A model generated the notes under the pieces. That model was not told the origin of the DNA. It did not search any database and saw nothing but the letters and a program-made list of their open reading frames with translations. A stretch of DNA of 64,000 bases from Pseudomonas sp. GV085 (GTDB lineage: Bacteria > Pseudomonadota > Gammaproteobacteria > Pseudomonadales > Pseudomonadaceae). Where the stretch lies: NCBI RefSeq assembly GCF_003050925.1, contig NZ_QAOV01000010.1, positions 182,218-246,217 on the forward strand, written 5' to 3'. A program made the position numbers and the translations under genes. Below, piece after piece: positions 6,620-15,325 of the stretch (its first letter is position 1; each line of letters begins with the position of its first letter).

Positions 6620-8695
6620 ATGACGCGCACTCAAAAGATGTTTGTCTGGACCCTTTCCACTTTCCTTACCTTGTTGATGGTGCTGGTATTGATCATCGTG
6701 TTCTTCGACTGGAACCGGATCAAACCGCCGCTCAACGCCAAAGTTTCCGAAGAGCTGCACCGCGCTTTTGCTATCAATGGCAATCTTTCGGTGGCCTGGC
6801 GGCCCGAGCCCGATGAAGGCGGCTGGCGCGCCTGGGTGCCGTGGCCCCACGTGGTGGCTGAAGACTTGAGCCTGGGCAATCCCGACTGGTCGAAACAACC
6901 GCAGATGGTCACCCTCAAACGGGTAGAACTGCGTATTTCACCCCTGGCGTTGCTGGCGCAGCGGGTGGTGATCCCGCGTATCGATCTCACCGAGCCGAAT
7001 GCCGAGCTGCAACGCCTGGCTGACGGGCGCGCCAACTGGACCTTCCAGTTCGATCCCAAGGACCCGAACGCCGAGCCTTCCAGCTGGGTGGTGGATATCG
7101 GCGCGATCGGTTTCGACAAGGGCCACGTCACCCTCGACGACCAGAGCCTGAAGACTCGACTCGACGTGCTGATCGACCCCTTGGGCAAACCGGTTCCGTT
7201 CAGCGATATCGTCGGCGATAAAGCGGCGAAAGCCGCGCAGGAAAAGGGCTCGTCGCCCCAGGATTATGCGTTCGCCCTTAAGGTCAACGGCCAGTACCAC
7301 GGCCAGAAACTCGCGGGCCAGGGCAAGATTGGCGGGCTGTTGGCGCTGCAGGACGCGGCACGGCCGTTTCCGCTTCAGGCACAGGTGAAGATCGCCGACT
7401 CCAGCGTCGAATTGGCCGGTACCCTGACCGATCCGCTTAATCTAGGCGCCCTGGACCTGCGCCTGAAACTGGCCGGCACCAGCCTGGGCAACCTCTACCC
7501 GCTGACCGGCGTGATCCTGCCGGACACGCCACCCTATGCCACCGACGGCCACCTGATCGCCAGGTTGCACGAGGCAGGTGGCGCAGCGTTCCGCTATGAG
7601 GAATTCAACGGCAAGATCGGCGAGAGCGATATCCACGGCAATCTGACTTACGTGGCCAGCCAGCCACGGCCAAAACTCAGCGGCTCGCTGTTGTCCAATC
7701 AATTGTTGTTCGCTGACCTGGCACCGCTGATTGGTGCCGACTCCAACGCCGAACAGAAGGCCCGTGGCGGTGACAGCAAACAACCGGCCGATAAAGTGCT
7801 GCCGGTCGAAGAGTTCAAGACCGATCGCTGGCGCGATATGGACGCCGATGTCGAGTTCACCGGCAAGCGCATCGTGCACAGCGAAAAACTGCCGTTCAAC
7901 GACCTCTATACCCATCTAGTGCTCACCGATGGCGTGCTCAGCCTCGAGCCGCTGCGTTTCGGCGTGGCCGGCGGCAAGCTGGATGCGCAGATTCGCCTGA
8001 ACGGCCACACCGATCCACTGGAAGGCCAAGCCAGGCTCACGGCGCGAGGCTTCAAGCTCAAGCAGCTGTTCCCCGGCTTCGAACCGATGAAAACCAGTTT
8101 TGGCGAACTCAATGGCGATGCTGATATCAGCGGGCGCGGCAATTCGGTGGCCAAACTGTTGGGCAGCGCCAATGGCAATCTGAAAATGCTGATCAACGAT
8201 GGCGCCATCAGTCGCGAATTGATGGAGCTGGCGGGCCTGAATGTCGGCAACTATGTGGTCGGCAAGATCTTTGGCGACAAGGAAGTGAAGATCAACTGCG
8301 CAGCCGCTGACTTCGGCATCCAGTCTGGCCTGGCGAGTACCCGCTTGTTTGTATTCGACACCGAGAACGCCATCGTCTACATCGACGGCACCGCGAGCAT
8401 GGCGACCGAACAGCTGGACCTGACCATCACTCCGGAATCCAAGGGGTGGCGCCTGATTTCATTGCGCTCGCCACTGTATGTGCGCGGCAAGTTCATCAAG
8501 CCCGATGCCGGGGTCAAGGCCGTGCCGTTGATGCTGCGCGGAGCCGGGATGGTGGCGCTGGGCGTGATCGCCGCACCGGCGGCAGGTTTGCTGGCACTGG
8601 TGGCGCCGAGTGGGGGGGAGGCGAATCAATGCGCACCATTGCTGGAACAGATGAAGGCGGGCAAGGCGCCTGTCACCGTCAAGTCAACCAAGTAA
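6620..8695 (+). CDS. AsmA family protein
   Basis: The start is placed at MTRTQKMFVW (691 residues), because AGGAG lies 9 bases before it. The frame is open further upstream without good support. One N-terminal transmembrane helix (residues 9-30) is followed by a large periplasmic body typical of AsmA/AsmA-like bridge proteins, which are linked to phospholipid transport or outer-membrane assembly. The C-terminal part (GNLKMLINDGAI... LFVFDTENAI) matches the AsmA_2-type domain that closes these proteins. A hydrophobic stretch near the C terminus (VALGVIAAPAAGLLALVAP) may touch the membrane. It is probably monocistronic. Confidence 0.88.
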   Translation: MTRTQKMFVWTLSTFLTLLMVLVLIIVFFDWNRIKPPLNAKVSEELHRAFAINGNLSVAWRPEPDEGGWRAWVPWPHVVAEDLSLGNPDWSKQPQMVTLKRVELRISPLALLAQRVVIPRIDLTEPNAELQRLADGRANWTFQFDPKDPNAEPSSWVVDIGAIGFDKGHVTLDDQSLKTRLDVLIDPLGKPVPFSDIVGDKAAKAAQEKGSSPQDYAFALKVNGQYHGQKLAGQGKIGGLLALQDAARPFPLQAQVKIADSSVELAGTLTDPLNLGALDLRLKLAGTSLGNLYPLTGVILPDTPPYATDGHLIARLHEAGGAAFRYEEFNGKIGESDIHGNLTYVASQPRPKLSGSLLSNQLLFADLAPLIGADSNAEQKARGGDSKQPADKVLPVEEFKTDRWRDMDADVEFTGKRIVHSEKLPFNDLYTHLVLTDGVLSLEPLRFGVAGGKLDAQIRLNGHTDPLEGQARLTARGFKLKQLFPGFEPMKTSFGELNGDADISGRGNSVAKLLGSANGNLKMLINDGAISRELMELAGLNVGNYVVGKIFGDKEVKINCAAADFGIQSGLASTRLFVFDTENAIVYIDGTASMATEQLDLTITPESKGWRLISLRSPLYVRGKFIKPDAGVKAVPLMLRGAGMVALGVIAAPAAGLLALVAPSGGEANQCAPLLEQMKAGKAPVTVKSTK

Positions 8696-8715
8696 TCGGG
8701 CGCCTATAAGGGTCC

Positions 8716-8789
8716 CATCGCGAGCAGGCTCGCTCCCACAGGGGATCTGTGCATGCAGGACTAATGTGGGAGCGAGCCTGCTCGCGATG
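8716..8789. repeat. REP pair, CATCGCGAGCAGGCTCGCTC type
   Basis: The two arms, 25 bases each, are perfect reverse complements with a 24-base loop, between the AsmA-like gene and the LysR gene. As transcript it would form a strong hairpin for both converging genes. Confidence 0.9.
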
Positions 8790-8818
8790 GCGGTTTTGCA
8801 GTCACTGCATTTGGTTGC

Positions 8819-9721
8819 TTATGCCAAAGCATGCCCGGACAACAATGCCTCTTCGCGCAGCCATGCAAAAAACGCCCGAACCGGCGGATGACGTTCGCGT
8901 CCCGGCACGCACAGTGCGCTGTATCCGGCGCCATCGACCTGGACTTCCCCACGGTAAGGCAACAACAACCCACTGGCCACGCTTTCCGACACCAGAATAT
9001 TGCTCGCCAGCACCAGACCTTGCCCGGCAATCGCCGCTTGCAGGGCGTAGTGCTCTTCGTCGTATTCGCGCACGGCGGGTCGGCCGCTCAGCCAGGTTTC
9101 GCCGGATTGCGCACACCAGGCCTCCCAGCCGTGGGCATAGAGTTTGGAGTTGTGCCAGCGCACGCTGATCAGCGTCGGGGCGCGACTCGACGCCAGGGCC
9201 ACTTGTTCGGGCGAACCGTAGACGCCGAAGGTTTCATCGAACAGGCACTGGCCGTACAGGTTGGGGTAGCTGTCGAGGCTGTAGCGCAGTACCAGATCGA
9301 CACTGGCGTCCTGATGCAGGTCGATGACTTCGCAGTGGGTATCGAGGCGTACGTTGATGTTCGGGTGCCGGGCGTAGAAGCGCCCCAGCCGTGGCACCAG
9401 CCACAGGGCAGCGAAGGCGGCAGTGGTGGAGACCGTCAGGCTGGCACCGCTGCGTTGAGGGCGCAGGGTGTCGACGCTTTGAGCCACCTCCAGAAAAGCC
9501 CCGTGCAGGCTCTGGAAGAGCCGTTCGCCGCATTCGGTCAGGCGCACCTGGCGTGGCAGGCGCTCGAACAGCGGCACACCGAGCCAGGTCTCCAGAGAGC
9601 GGATCTGATGGGACACCGCCGTCGGGGTGACTGACAGTTCTTCGGCGGCAGCCTTGAAGCTCAACAGGCGTGAGGCGGATTCAAAGGCGCGCAGGGCGGT
9701 CAATGGCAGCGAGGCAAACAT
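8819..9721 (-). CDS. LysR-family transcriptional regulator (GcvA-like)
   Basis: The N-terminal winged helix (LPLTALRAFESASRLLSFKAAAEELSVTPTAVSHQIRSLE) and a periplasmic-binding-like effector domain define a LysR regulator of the GcvA/AmpR-like group. The start is set at MFASLPLTAL, giving 300 residues, because GGAG lies 6 bases before it; the ATG 12 bases upstream has no ribosome site. It is divergent from azoR, with a palindrome in between, so it probably controls azoR and the SMR gene, sensing an electrophile or quinone-like compound. The effector is unknown. Confidence 0.88.
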   Translation of the reverse strand: MFASLPLTALRAFESASRLLSFKAAAEELSVTPTAVSHQIRSLETWLGVPLFERLPRQVRLTECGERLFQSLHGAFLEVAQSVDTLRPQRSGASLTVSTTAAFAALWLVPRLGRFYARHPNINVRLDTHCEVIDLHQDASVDLVLRYSLDSYPNLYGQCLFDETFGVYGSPEQVALASSRAPTLISVRWHNSKLYAHGWEAWCAQSGETWLSGRPAVREYDEEHYALQAAIAGQGLVLASNILVSESVASGLLLPYRGEVQVDGAGYSALCVPGRERHPPVRAFFAWLREEALLSGHALA

Positions 9722-9734
9722 TGAGGACTCCATA

Positions 9735-9751
9735 GATGAAATGGATTCATC
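9735..9751. promoter_or_regulatory. Candidate LysR operator, GATGAA-N5-TTCATC
   Basis: A perfect 6-base inverted repeat with a 5-base spacer (17 bases in all) lies just upstream of the lysR start. It fits the T-N11-A style of LysR boxes. A related half site, TGAATGGA, follows at about 9772 toward azoR. Confidence 0.55.
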
Positions 9752-9843
9752 TTGACTGATTTTTGCTCATTTGAATGGACGTAGCGGTGAGCTTCAAGCT
9801 GCAAGTCACAAGCTGTTTGAGTTTAGTCCCTGAGGAGATTCAG

Positions 9844-10482
9844 ATGAGTAAAATTCTTGCCGTTCATGCCAGCCCCCGTGGTGATCGCTCGCACTCCCGC
9901 CGTTTGGCCGAAGTGTTTCTGTCGGCCTGGCAGGCCCGTTATCCCCACTCACAGTTGACCCGACGCGAAGTCGGGCGGGCGTTGATACCGCCGGTCAACG
10001 AGGCGTTCGTGGCGGCCGCGTTTTACCCCGAGCCCGACGTTCGGCCACTGTCGATGCAGGCCGACCTGGCGCTCAGCGACGAGCTGGTTGGCGAACTGCT
10101 TGACCATGATGTGTTGCTGATTTCCACGCCGATGCACAACTTCAGCGTACCGAGCGGCCTCAAGGCCTGGATCGATCAGGTCGTGCGCATCGGGGTGACC
10201 TTCGATCACACCCTGGACAATGGCGTGGCCCAGTACCAACCGTTGGTGCAGGGCAAAAAAGCCCTGATCATCACCAGTCGTGGCGGCTTCGGTTTTGGCC
10301 CGGGAGGCGAGCTGGAAACCATGAACCATGCCGACAAGCTGCTGCGCACGGTGCTCGGATTCATCGGCATCACGGACGTCACCGTGGTGGCTGCCGAGGG
10401 CGAAGAGTCCGCCGAGCGCACATTTGAAATTTCCGTCGCCGAGGCTGAGCAGCACTTGCTGGCGCTGGCCGGGGAGTTCTAG
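9844..10482 (+). CDS. azoR: FMN-dependent NADH-azoreductase
   Basis: The start at MSKILAVHASPRG is preceded by TGAGGAGA; it gives 212 residues, a normal AzoR length. The flavodoxin-like fold is indicated by the N-terminal FMN phosphate-binding ASPRGDRSHSR, by the TPMHNFSVPSGLKAWIDQV segment that holds the isoalloxazine, and by TSRGGFGFGPG near residues 141-151. These enzymes reduce azo dyes and quinones with NAD(P)H and protect against quinone stress. The next gene's ATG follows the stop directly, so the SMR gene is co-transcribed. It is likely regulated by the divergent LysR protein. Confidence 0.92.
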   Translation: MSKILAVHASPRGDRSHSRRLAEVFLSAWQARYPHSQLTRREVGRALIPPVNEAFVAAAFYPEPDVRPLSMQADLALSDELVGELLDHDVLLISTPMHNFSVPSGLKAWIDQVVRIGVTFDHTLDNGVAQYQPLVQGKKALIITSRGGFGFGPGGELETMNHADKLLRTVLGFIGITDVTVVAAEGEESAERTFEISVAEAEQHLLALAGEF

Positions 10483-10788
10483 ATGGCCTGGCTGTTTCTG
10501 CTGGTCGCCGCCGGGTTCGAAGTCACTTTCGCCATGGGCATGAAGTACGCCGAGGGCTTCACCCGGCCCTGGCCTTCGCTGATCACGGTGGTGGCCGCTG
10601 TGGGCGGGATCTACTTCCTGACCCTGGCCATGCGCGAGTTGCCGGTGAGCATCGCGTACCCGATCTGGACGGCTATCGGTTCGCTGGGCACGGTGTTTCT
10701 CGGTTTCGCGCTGCTGGGCGAAAGCCTGACCGTGATCAAGCTGGTCTCGGTCGGGATGATCGTGGCGGGCGTGGCGGGGTTGAAGTAG
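10483..10788 (+). CDS. Small multidrug resistance (SMR) family transporter, Gdx/SugE-like
   Basis: The 101-residue protein has four transmembrane helices and forms an inner-membrane dimer. The essential SMR glutamate is seen as Glu13 in AAGFEVTFAMGMKYAEGFTR. The GMKYAEGFTR.WPS segment is more like the guanidinium exporters (Gdx, formerly SugE) than the EmrE drug exporters. The ATG directly follows the azoR stop, so the pair is translationally linked, suggesting export of a compound made or met together with AzoR substrates. Guanidinium export is possible, but no guanidine riboswitch was recognised upstream. Confidence 0.85.
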   Translation: MAWLFLLVAAGFEVTFAMGMKYAEGFTRPWPSLITVVAAVGGIYFLTLAMRELPVSIAYPIWTAIGSLGTVFLGFALLGESLTVIKLVSVGMIVAGVAGLK

Positions 10789-10884
10789 GGCTGATGACAT
10801 AGACTTGTCATCTTCGCTGGCGATGCTTGGCGGATGTCTTGCATCCCGCCTTGCGTCACCACCCGACCACCAGGATGTCCGCCC

Positions 10885-11775
10885 ATGTCGCAAGGTTCTG
10901 CCCCGCGCTACCCGTTGGTGCTGGTCCCGGGAATGCTCGGGTTTATCCGCCTGGTGCTTTATCCCTACTGGTACGGGATCGTCGAGGCGTTGCGCCGTGG
11001 TGGTGCCGTGGTGTTCGCGGTGCAGGTCTCGCCGCTCAACTCGAACGAAGTGCGCGGCGAGCAACTGCTGGTACGTATCGACGAAATTCTGCGGGAGACA
11101 GGGGCCGACAAGGTCAACCTGATCGGCCATAGCCAGGGCTCGCTGACCGCCCGCTATGCCGCCGCCAAGCGTCCTGACCTGGTGGCATCGGTGACCTCGG
11201 TGGCGGGGCCGAACCACGGCTCGGAGCTCGCCGATTATCTGCACAGGCATTATCCCCATGACAGCGTCCGTGGTCGTTTGCTGTGCTTTTTGCTGCGGAT
11301 GGTCGGCGCGTTGATGGCTTTGCTGGATACCGGTTACCGCGGACCGAAGCTGCCGGTGGATATCCCTGCATCCCATCACTCCCTTACTACCGCTGGCGTG
11401 GCGCTGTTCAATCAGTGCTATCCACAGGGCTTGCCTGAAACCTGGGGAGGTCACGGTGCCGAAGAGGTCAACGGCGTGCGCTATTACTCCTGGTCCGGCA
11501 CCTTGCAGCCAGGTGTTACCGATCGCGGTCGCAATCTGCTGGATGGCACCAACCGCAGTTGCCGGTTGTTCGCCAAAACCTTCGTCCGCGAAGCCGGGCA
11601 TTGCGACGGTATGGTCGGGCGCTACAGCTCGCACCTGGGGACGGTGATTGGCGATGAGTATCCGCTGGATCACTTCGATATCGTCAACCAGTCGCTGGGG
11701 CTGGTGGGCAAGGGGGCCGAACCGATCCGGTTGTTTGTCGAGCATGCGGCGCGGCTGGCGGCGGCAGGTGTCTAG
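10885..11775 (+). CDS. Triacylglycerol lipase, P. fragi/family I.1-like, without signal peptide
   Basis: The alpha/beta hydrolase has 296 residues from MSQGSAPRYPLVL. The nucleophile elbow GHSQG places Ser83; Asp241 (DGMVG) and His263 (DHFD) complete the triad and are in the same context as the P. fragi lipase. YYSWSG and WGG are also family marks. There is no signal peptide, as in the P. fragi type, and no foldase (lif) gene is next to it. The oxyanion region reads LVPGMLGF where most relatives have HGM or HGL, so the usual His is Pro here. It lies about 95 bases after the SMR gene and may have its own promoter. Confidence 0.88.
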   Translation: MSQGSAPRYPLVLVPGMLGFIRLVLYPYWYGIVEALRRGGAVVFAVQVSPLNSNEVRGEQLLVRIDEILRETGADKVNLIGHSQGSLTARYAAAKRPDLVASVTSVAGPNHGSELADYLHRHYPHDSVRGRLLCFLLRMVGALMALLDTGYRGPKLPVDIPASHHSLTTAGVALFNQCYPQGLPETWGGHGAEEVNGVRYYSWSGTLQPGVTDRGRNLLDGTNRSCRLFAKTFVREAGHCDGMVGRYSSHLGTVIGDEYPLDHFDIVNQSLGLVGKGAEPIRLFVEHAARLAAAGV

Positions 11776-11790
11776 ACCGCATTGATGCTT

Positions 11791-11883
11791 ATCGCGAGCA
11801 GGCTCGCTCCCACAAGGGGTATGCAGTGAACACATTATTTGTGAGCGCTGGAGATTAAATGTGGGAGCGAGCCTGCTCGCGAT
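11791..11883. repeat. REP pair, ATCGCGAGCAGGCTCGCTCC type
   Basis: The arms at 11791-11815 and 11860-11883 are near-perfect reverse complements, between the converging lipase and EamA genes. The intervening 44 bases have no clear structure. Confidence 0.9.
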
Positions 11884-11892
11884 GGCGTCAGA

Positions 11893-12780
11893 TCAGGCAA
11901 CACTGACCTTACGGCCCAACACCGTCGTCCAACGTCCGGAAACAATCACCCCACCCAAGGTCAGCACCCCGCCCACCAGGTGATACATCGCCAGCTGTTC
12001 ATGCAGCACCACCGCCGCAATCAATGCGGTAATCAACGGCAGCAAATTGAAAAACTGCGTGGTCCGGCTCGGCCCTAAACGTACCACGGCCTGCATCCAC
12101 GCCAGCGGCGCGACCATCGAAGCCAGCAGACAGGCGTACAGCACCAGCGGAATGTTCTGCAGGGTCGGGCCGACTTTCGGTGAGGCGAGGAACAGCGGAA
12201 ACAGCACCAACACGGCCACCAGCACCTGCAAATACAGGAGCACCAGCGGCGGCAACTTCAGCTGCCATTTTTTCAGCAAGGTGCTGTAGACCGCGTAGGC
12301 CAGGGTGGCGATCAGCATCATCGCGTCACCCAGGTTGACCCCGTGTTCCAGCAATGCGCCAAGGCTGCCGGACGACACCACCACCAGGACACCGGCGAAC
12401 GACAGCACCGCACCGGCCAGGGCCCCCATGGTCAGGCGCTGGCCGAGGCTGATGATCGCCATGGCGAGCGACATCAGCGGCATCAGCGACAGGATGATGC
12501 CCATGTTAGTGGCCGAGGTCAGACTCGCGGCGAAGTACGCGAGGCTTTGATAAACGGCCATGCCCAGCACTCCGAGGACAAAGATCTTGCCCAGTTTCGG
12601 GCGGATCAGCGGCCAATGGGCGAGCACCTGTTTGAGCATGAAGGGCGTGAACAGCAACCCGGCCAGCAGCCAGCGGTAGAAACCGATCTCGGCAGGGAAG
12701 ATCGCCCCGGCCGACATTTTGGTGATCACGGTGTTGCCGGCCCAGATAAGAATGGCCAGCAGGGGGTAAGCGTATTGCAT
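11893..12780 (-). CDS. DMT-family (EamA) transporter
   Basis: The protein has 295 residues with ten hydrophobic helices and two EamA repeats, an inner-membrane exporter or importer of small metabolites. The start is at MQYAYPLLAILIWAGNTVITK, the usual EamA opening; an upstream extension in frame is not supported. It is divergent from an AraC regulator, with a perfect 9-base dyad in the shared promoter. The transporter is therefore probably induced by a compound sensed by that regulator. The substrate is not predictable. Confidence 0.9.
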   Translation of the reverse strand: MQYAYPLLAILIWAGNTVITKMSAGAIFPAEIGFYRWLLAGLLFTPFMLKQVLAHWPLIRPKLGKIFVLGVLGMAVYQSLAYFAASLTSATNMGIILSLMPLMSLAMAIISLGQRLTMGALAGAVLSFAGVLVVVSSGSLGALLEHGVNLGDAMMLIATLAYAVYSTLLKKWQLKLPPLVLLYLQVLVAVLVLFPLFLASPKVGPTLQNIPLVLYACLLASMVAPLAWMQAVVRLGPSRTTQFFNLLPLITALIAAVVLHEQLAMYHLVGGVLTLGGVIVSGRWTTVLGRKVSVA

Positions 12781-12820
12781 CGGGAAAAACCAGAACGTTA
12801 ATGAGGGGCAATTATCCGCC

Positions 12821-12854
12821 TGTCTGGATACAAGCCTATACTTCAATCCAGACA
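12821..12854. promoter_or_regulatory. Operator-like perfect dyad TGTCTGGAT-N16-ATCCAGACA
   Basis: Two 9-base arms, perfect reverse complements, flank 16 bases that include TATACTT. The dyad lies 41 bases upstream of the EamA ATG and 24 bases upstream of the AraC-family ATG. This placement suits a shared, probably autoregulated, operator. Confidence 0.6.
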
Positions 12855-12877
12855 ACCGGCCCTTGATGACGGACAGT

Positions 12878-13672
12878 ATGAGCAGTAAACACATCGACCT
12901 GCTGGATTTCAGCGAACTGCCGTCGGCGGTGTACTTCCGCTACGCCGATTTCGACGCCCACGAATACGCCGCGCCCCACCGGCATCCCTGGGGGACGCTG
13001 GAATACGCGGCCCACGGAGTGCTGCACATGGACGTCGATGGCAGCCGCTTCATGTCGCCGCCGCAATACGCGGTGTGGGTGCCGCCGCAGATCGAACACA
13101 GTTTCTACAGTCACCAACCGGTCAACTACCGTGCGGTGTGCCTGGCCCCCAAAGTGTGCGCCGATCTGCCGCCGCGAGCCTGCACCCTGGCCATCAGCGA
13201 CATCCTCAAGGCGATCCTCAAGGACTTCGCCGCCCGTGACGTGAAAATCCCCGAGCAGGCTGCGGACCAGCGTCTGGCCCAAGTCCTGGTGGACCAACTG
13301 CAACAGGCACCGGTGCACGAGTGCTACCTGCCCTACGCCAGCAGCCCGGGACTGCTGGGGATTCTGGAGTCATTGCAGGCCGAGCCGGGGGATAACCGAG
13401 CGCTGTCGGAATGGGCTGCACGCATTCATGTCAGCGAGCGCACCCTGGCGCGGCAGTTCGTGCGGGAACTGGGCATGAGTTTCGGTGAGTGGCGCCAGCG
13501 CCTGCGGTTTCTGGCGGCGATCGAGGCGCTGGATAGCTCGCGCAGTGTTCAAGAGATCGCCTTCGACATGGGCTACAGCACCGGCTCGGCGTTTATCGCG
13601 ATGTTTCAGCGCCAGGCCGGGTGTACGCCGGAGCAGTATCGCCGCAGCCACCTGGAGAACAGGAAGGTGTAA
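12878..13672 (+). CDS. AraC-family transcriptional regulator with cupin N-terminus
   Basis: The N-terminal cupin-like sensor (HEYAAPHRHPWGTLEYAAHGVL, with AVWVPPQIEHSF) is followed by a C-terminal pair of helix-turn-helix motifs (SEWAARIHVSERTLARQF; VQEIAFDMGYSTGSAFIAMFQRQAG). This is a common one-component regulator that controls a divergent transporter gene. The start is uncertain: TTG at 12863, ATG at 12866 or ATG at 12878, all weakly supported; the last is taken because MSSKHIDLL best matches relatives. Length is about 264 residues. Confidence 0.85.
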   Translation: MSSKHIDLLDFSELPSAVYFRYADFDAHEYAAPHRHPWGTLEYAAHGVLHMDVDGSRFMSPPQYAVWVPPQIEHSFYSHQPVNYRAVCLAPKVCADLPPRACTLAISDILKAILKDFAARDVKIPEQAADQRLAQVLVDQLQQAPVHECYLPYASSPGLLGILESLQAEPGDNRALSEWAARIHVSERTLARQFVRELGMSFGEWRQRLRFLAAIEALDSSRSVQEIAFDMGYSTGSAFIAMFQRQAGCTPEQYRRSHLENRKV

Positions 13673-13736
13673 CAGGGGTTGTCTACACTCCAGTTCAAGG
13701 CCGTGCCCCTCGGTGTGGCGACCAGGAGAAAACTCC

Positions 13737-14045
13737 ATGAAGATGATGCGTGTCCCTTTGTTGATGATCGGTTTGCTGCTCTGCTCCCAAGGCTTCGCCG
13801 CCACAGCCCAACAGGAAAAGATGACTACCTGCAACGCCGACGCCACCGCGAAAAGCCTCAAGGGCGACGAGCGCAAAGCCTTCATGAGCACTTGCCTGAA
13901 GGTTGCACCGGCGGCAAACGATGTCGGCAAGGCCCTGACCCCACAGCAAGAGAAGATGAAAACCTGCAACGCCGACGCCGCCACCAAAGCCCTCAAGGGT
14001 GACGAGCGCAAGGCGTTCATGAGCGATTGCCTGAAGAAAAAATAA
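13737..14045 (+). CDS. PsiF-repeat periplasmic protein
   Basis: The 102-residue protein has a signal peptide (to about residue 22, GFAATA) and two copies of the PsiF repeat. Both read near K-M-x-T-C-N-A-D-A-x-x-K-x-L-K-G-D-E-R-K-A-F-M-S-x-C-L-K, each with two cysteines that may form a disulfide. PsiF in E. coli is phosphate-starvation inducible, but its function is unknown. AGGAGA lies 8 bases before the ATG. No Pho box was recognised. It follows the AraC gene on the same strand but is probably independent. Confidence 0.88.
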   Translation: MKMMRVPLLMIGLLLCSQGFAATAQQEKMTTCNADATAKSLKGDERKAFMSTCLKVAPAANDVGKALTPQQEKMKTCNADAATKALKGDERKAFMSDCLKKK

Positions 14046-14081
14046 ACATTGAGCCGATTGATGTGGCAGCTGCGAGGGCCT

Positions 14082-14155
14082 CATCGCGAGCAGGCTCGCT
14101 CCCACAGTGGGACTGAGTGCACAGGACAAATGTGGGAGCGAGCCTGCTCGCGATG
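14082..14155. repeat. REP pair, CATCGCGAGCAGGCTCGCTC type
   Basis: Perfect 25-base arms with a loop of about 24 bases, nearly the same sequence as the pair at 8716-8789. It lies between the PsiF and AI-2E-family genes. Confidence 0.9.
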
Positions 14156-14281
14156 AGGTCGGTCGCAGCACTGCAAAAGAACCTGACCCCCCACTAAGGT
14201 CGCCCCACACAATCCCTAGTGCTCGCACCGGATCGCTGGCAGACTGCCAATCCTTTTTATGCCGTTCGTTTTTGAGGCTGT

Positions 14282-15295
14282 ATGCCAACGTTTTCTCAGC
14301 GTCAAGTTTTGCTGGTCATCAGCTGGGTCATCATTTTTGGCGGGCTGCTGCTGGTCATCCCGCTGCGATTGCTGCCCAGCCTGCTCGCCGGGTTGCTGGT
14401 GTTCGAACTGGTCAACATGCTCACCCCGCAACTGCAGCGGTTGATCGAGGGCCGGCGCGCACGCTGGCTGGCGGTGGCGTTGCTGGGGACTCTGATTGTC
14501 AGCGTGCTGACGCTGATCTTTGCCGGTGCCATCAGCTTCCTGCTGCACGAAGCAGAAAACCCTGGCGCTTCCCTCGACAAGTTCATGGGCGTAGTCGACC
14601 GCGCACGCGGGCAACTGCCGCCGTTCATCGACGCTTACCTGCCAGCCAGTGCCGCGGAGTTTCGTGTGGCGATTGGCGAGTGGGTGAGCAAGCACCTCAG
14701 TGATTTGCAACTGGTGGGCAAGGATGCGGCGCACATGTTCGTGACGCTGCTGATCGGCATGGTGCTCGGCGCGATCATTGCCTTGCAGCGCGTTCCGGAC
14801 CTGACCAAGCGCAAACCATTGGCGGCGGCGCTGTTCGAACGTCTGCACCTGCTGGTCCAGGCGTTTCGCAACATCGTGTTCGCCCAGATCAAGATCTCCC
14901 TGCTCAACACCGTCTTCACCGGGATTTTCCTGGCGGTGATCCTGCCGATGTTCGGTATCAAGCTGCCGCTGACCAAAACCCTGATCGTGCTGACGTTCCT
15001 GCTCGGCCTGCTGCCGGTGATCGGCAACCTGATGTCGAACACACTGATCACCATCGTCGGCCTGTCGCTGTCGATCTGGGTTGCCGTGGCAGCGCTGGGT
15101 TATCTGATTTTTATCCACAAGCTCGAATACTTCCTCAACGCGCGCATCGTCGGCGGGCAGATCAGTGCCAAGTCGTGGGAGTTGCTGCTGGCGATGCTGG
15201 TGTTCGAGGCCGCGTTCGGCCTGCCGGGGGTGGTGGCGGGGCCGATTTACTACGCGTATCTGAAGAGTGAGTTGAAGCAGGTGGGGATGGTTTGA
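14282..15295 (+). CDS. AI-2E family transporter (PerM/TqsA-like permease)
   Basis: The 337-residue integral membrane protein has paired N-terminal helices (residues 8-50), a middle soluble-like segment, and several C-terminal helices with the family hallmarks PLTKTLIVLTFLLGLLPVIGNL and GGQISAKSWELLLAMLVFEAAFGLPGVVAGP. Members include the AI-2 exporter TqsA, sodium-proton antiporters and PerM; the role of this one is open. ATG start. It is followed by a REP pair and converges on the Hsp70 gene. Confidence 0.88.
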   Translation: MPTFSQRQVLLVISWVIIFGGLLLVIPLRLLPSLLAGLLVFELVNMLTPQLQRLIEGRRARWLAVALLGTLIVSVLTLIFAGAISFLLHEAENPGASLDKFMGVVDRARGQLPPFIDAYLPASAAEFRVAIGEWVSKHLSDLQLVGKDAAHMFVTLLIGMVLGAIIALQRVPDLTKRKPLAAALFERLHLLVQAFRNIVFAQIKISLLNTVFTGIFLAVILPMFGIKLPLTKTLIVLTFLLGLLPVIGNLMSNTLITIVGLSLSIWVAVAALGYLIFIHKLEYFLNARIVGGQISAKSWELLLAMLVFEAAFGLPGVVAGPIYYAYLKSELKQVGMV

Positions 15296-15325
15296 TCCGA
15301 AAGATGCAGGCTCTGGTCTGACGCT

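Noticed and set aside
9949..11835. A long minus-strand open frame of 628 codons opposite azoR, the SMR gene and the lipase
   Set aside because: The plus-strand genes have clear family motifs and ribosome sites. The opposite frame gives a His/Arg/Gln-rich product typical of GC-rich antisense frames.
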